From positions 1 to 6,186 of the forward strand of contig CAZUET010000102.1 in assembly GCA_964619685.1 (NCBI GenBank): 6,186 nucleotides of DNA, in the 5' to 3' direction. A program made the translations under genes and the position numbers. The notes below the pieces were generated by a model, which had not been told where the DNA came from, did no database searches, and worked only from the letters and a program-made list of their open reading frames with translations. This document shows positions 6,166 to 6,186 of this stretch, one piece after another; position 1 is the stretch's first letter; each line of letters starts with the position of its first letter. The stretch is from RUG14300 sp964619685 (GTDB lineage: Bacteria; Bacillota; Clostridia; Christensenellales; CAG-1252).

Positions 6166-6186
6166 GCCTATTTATTTAATTTTGGT

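Overview
This looks like a low-GC (roughly 40% by eye) chromosomal segment from a Bacillota bacterium, most likely class Clostridia. The grounds are the strong sigma-A style promoter, the AGGAGG-type ribosome binding sites, a YitT-family membrane protein, a Bacillus-type galE and a Clostridia-style ASCH domain. No tRNA, rRNA, CRISPR array, transposase or phage gene is visible. Genus-level assignment is not possible from this sequence alone.

All five genes lie on the minus strand and read right to left. A near-consensus extended -10 promoter (6137-6165) sits at the right edge. It is followed by pfkA (ATP-type 6-phosphofructokinase), then after 8 nt by pfp (pyrophosphate-type phosphofructokinase). 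A 64-nt gap with no visible terminator leads to galE (UDP-glucose 4-epimerase). After another 9 nt comes a YitT-family membrane protein. Its stop codon overlaps the start of a 23S rRNA (uracil-5-)-methyltransferase of the RlmD/RlmCD family. The spacing suggests one long transcript, or two units: pfkA-pfp and galE-yitT-rlmD. The left 68 bases hold no supportable gene. A 14-bp hairpin straddles the rlmD stop codon, but it has no U-tract.

Functionally, pfkA and pfp both perform the fructose-6-phosphate to fructose-1,6-bisphosphate step, one with ATP (essentially irreversible) and one with PPi (reversible). The cell could therefore choose phosphoryl donor and flux direction from a single operon. 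GalE links hexose metabolism to cell-surface sugar nucleotides. The last two genes (membrane protein, rRNA methylation) have no obvious metabolic link.

The most unusual feature is in rlmD. A complete ASCH (PUA-like) domain of about 110 residues is spliced in frame into the middle of the Rossmann methyltransferase domain, between the acidic GD motif and the DPPRKG motif. All Fe-S cysteines and catalytic residues on either side are intact.
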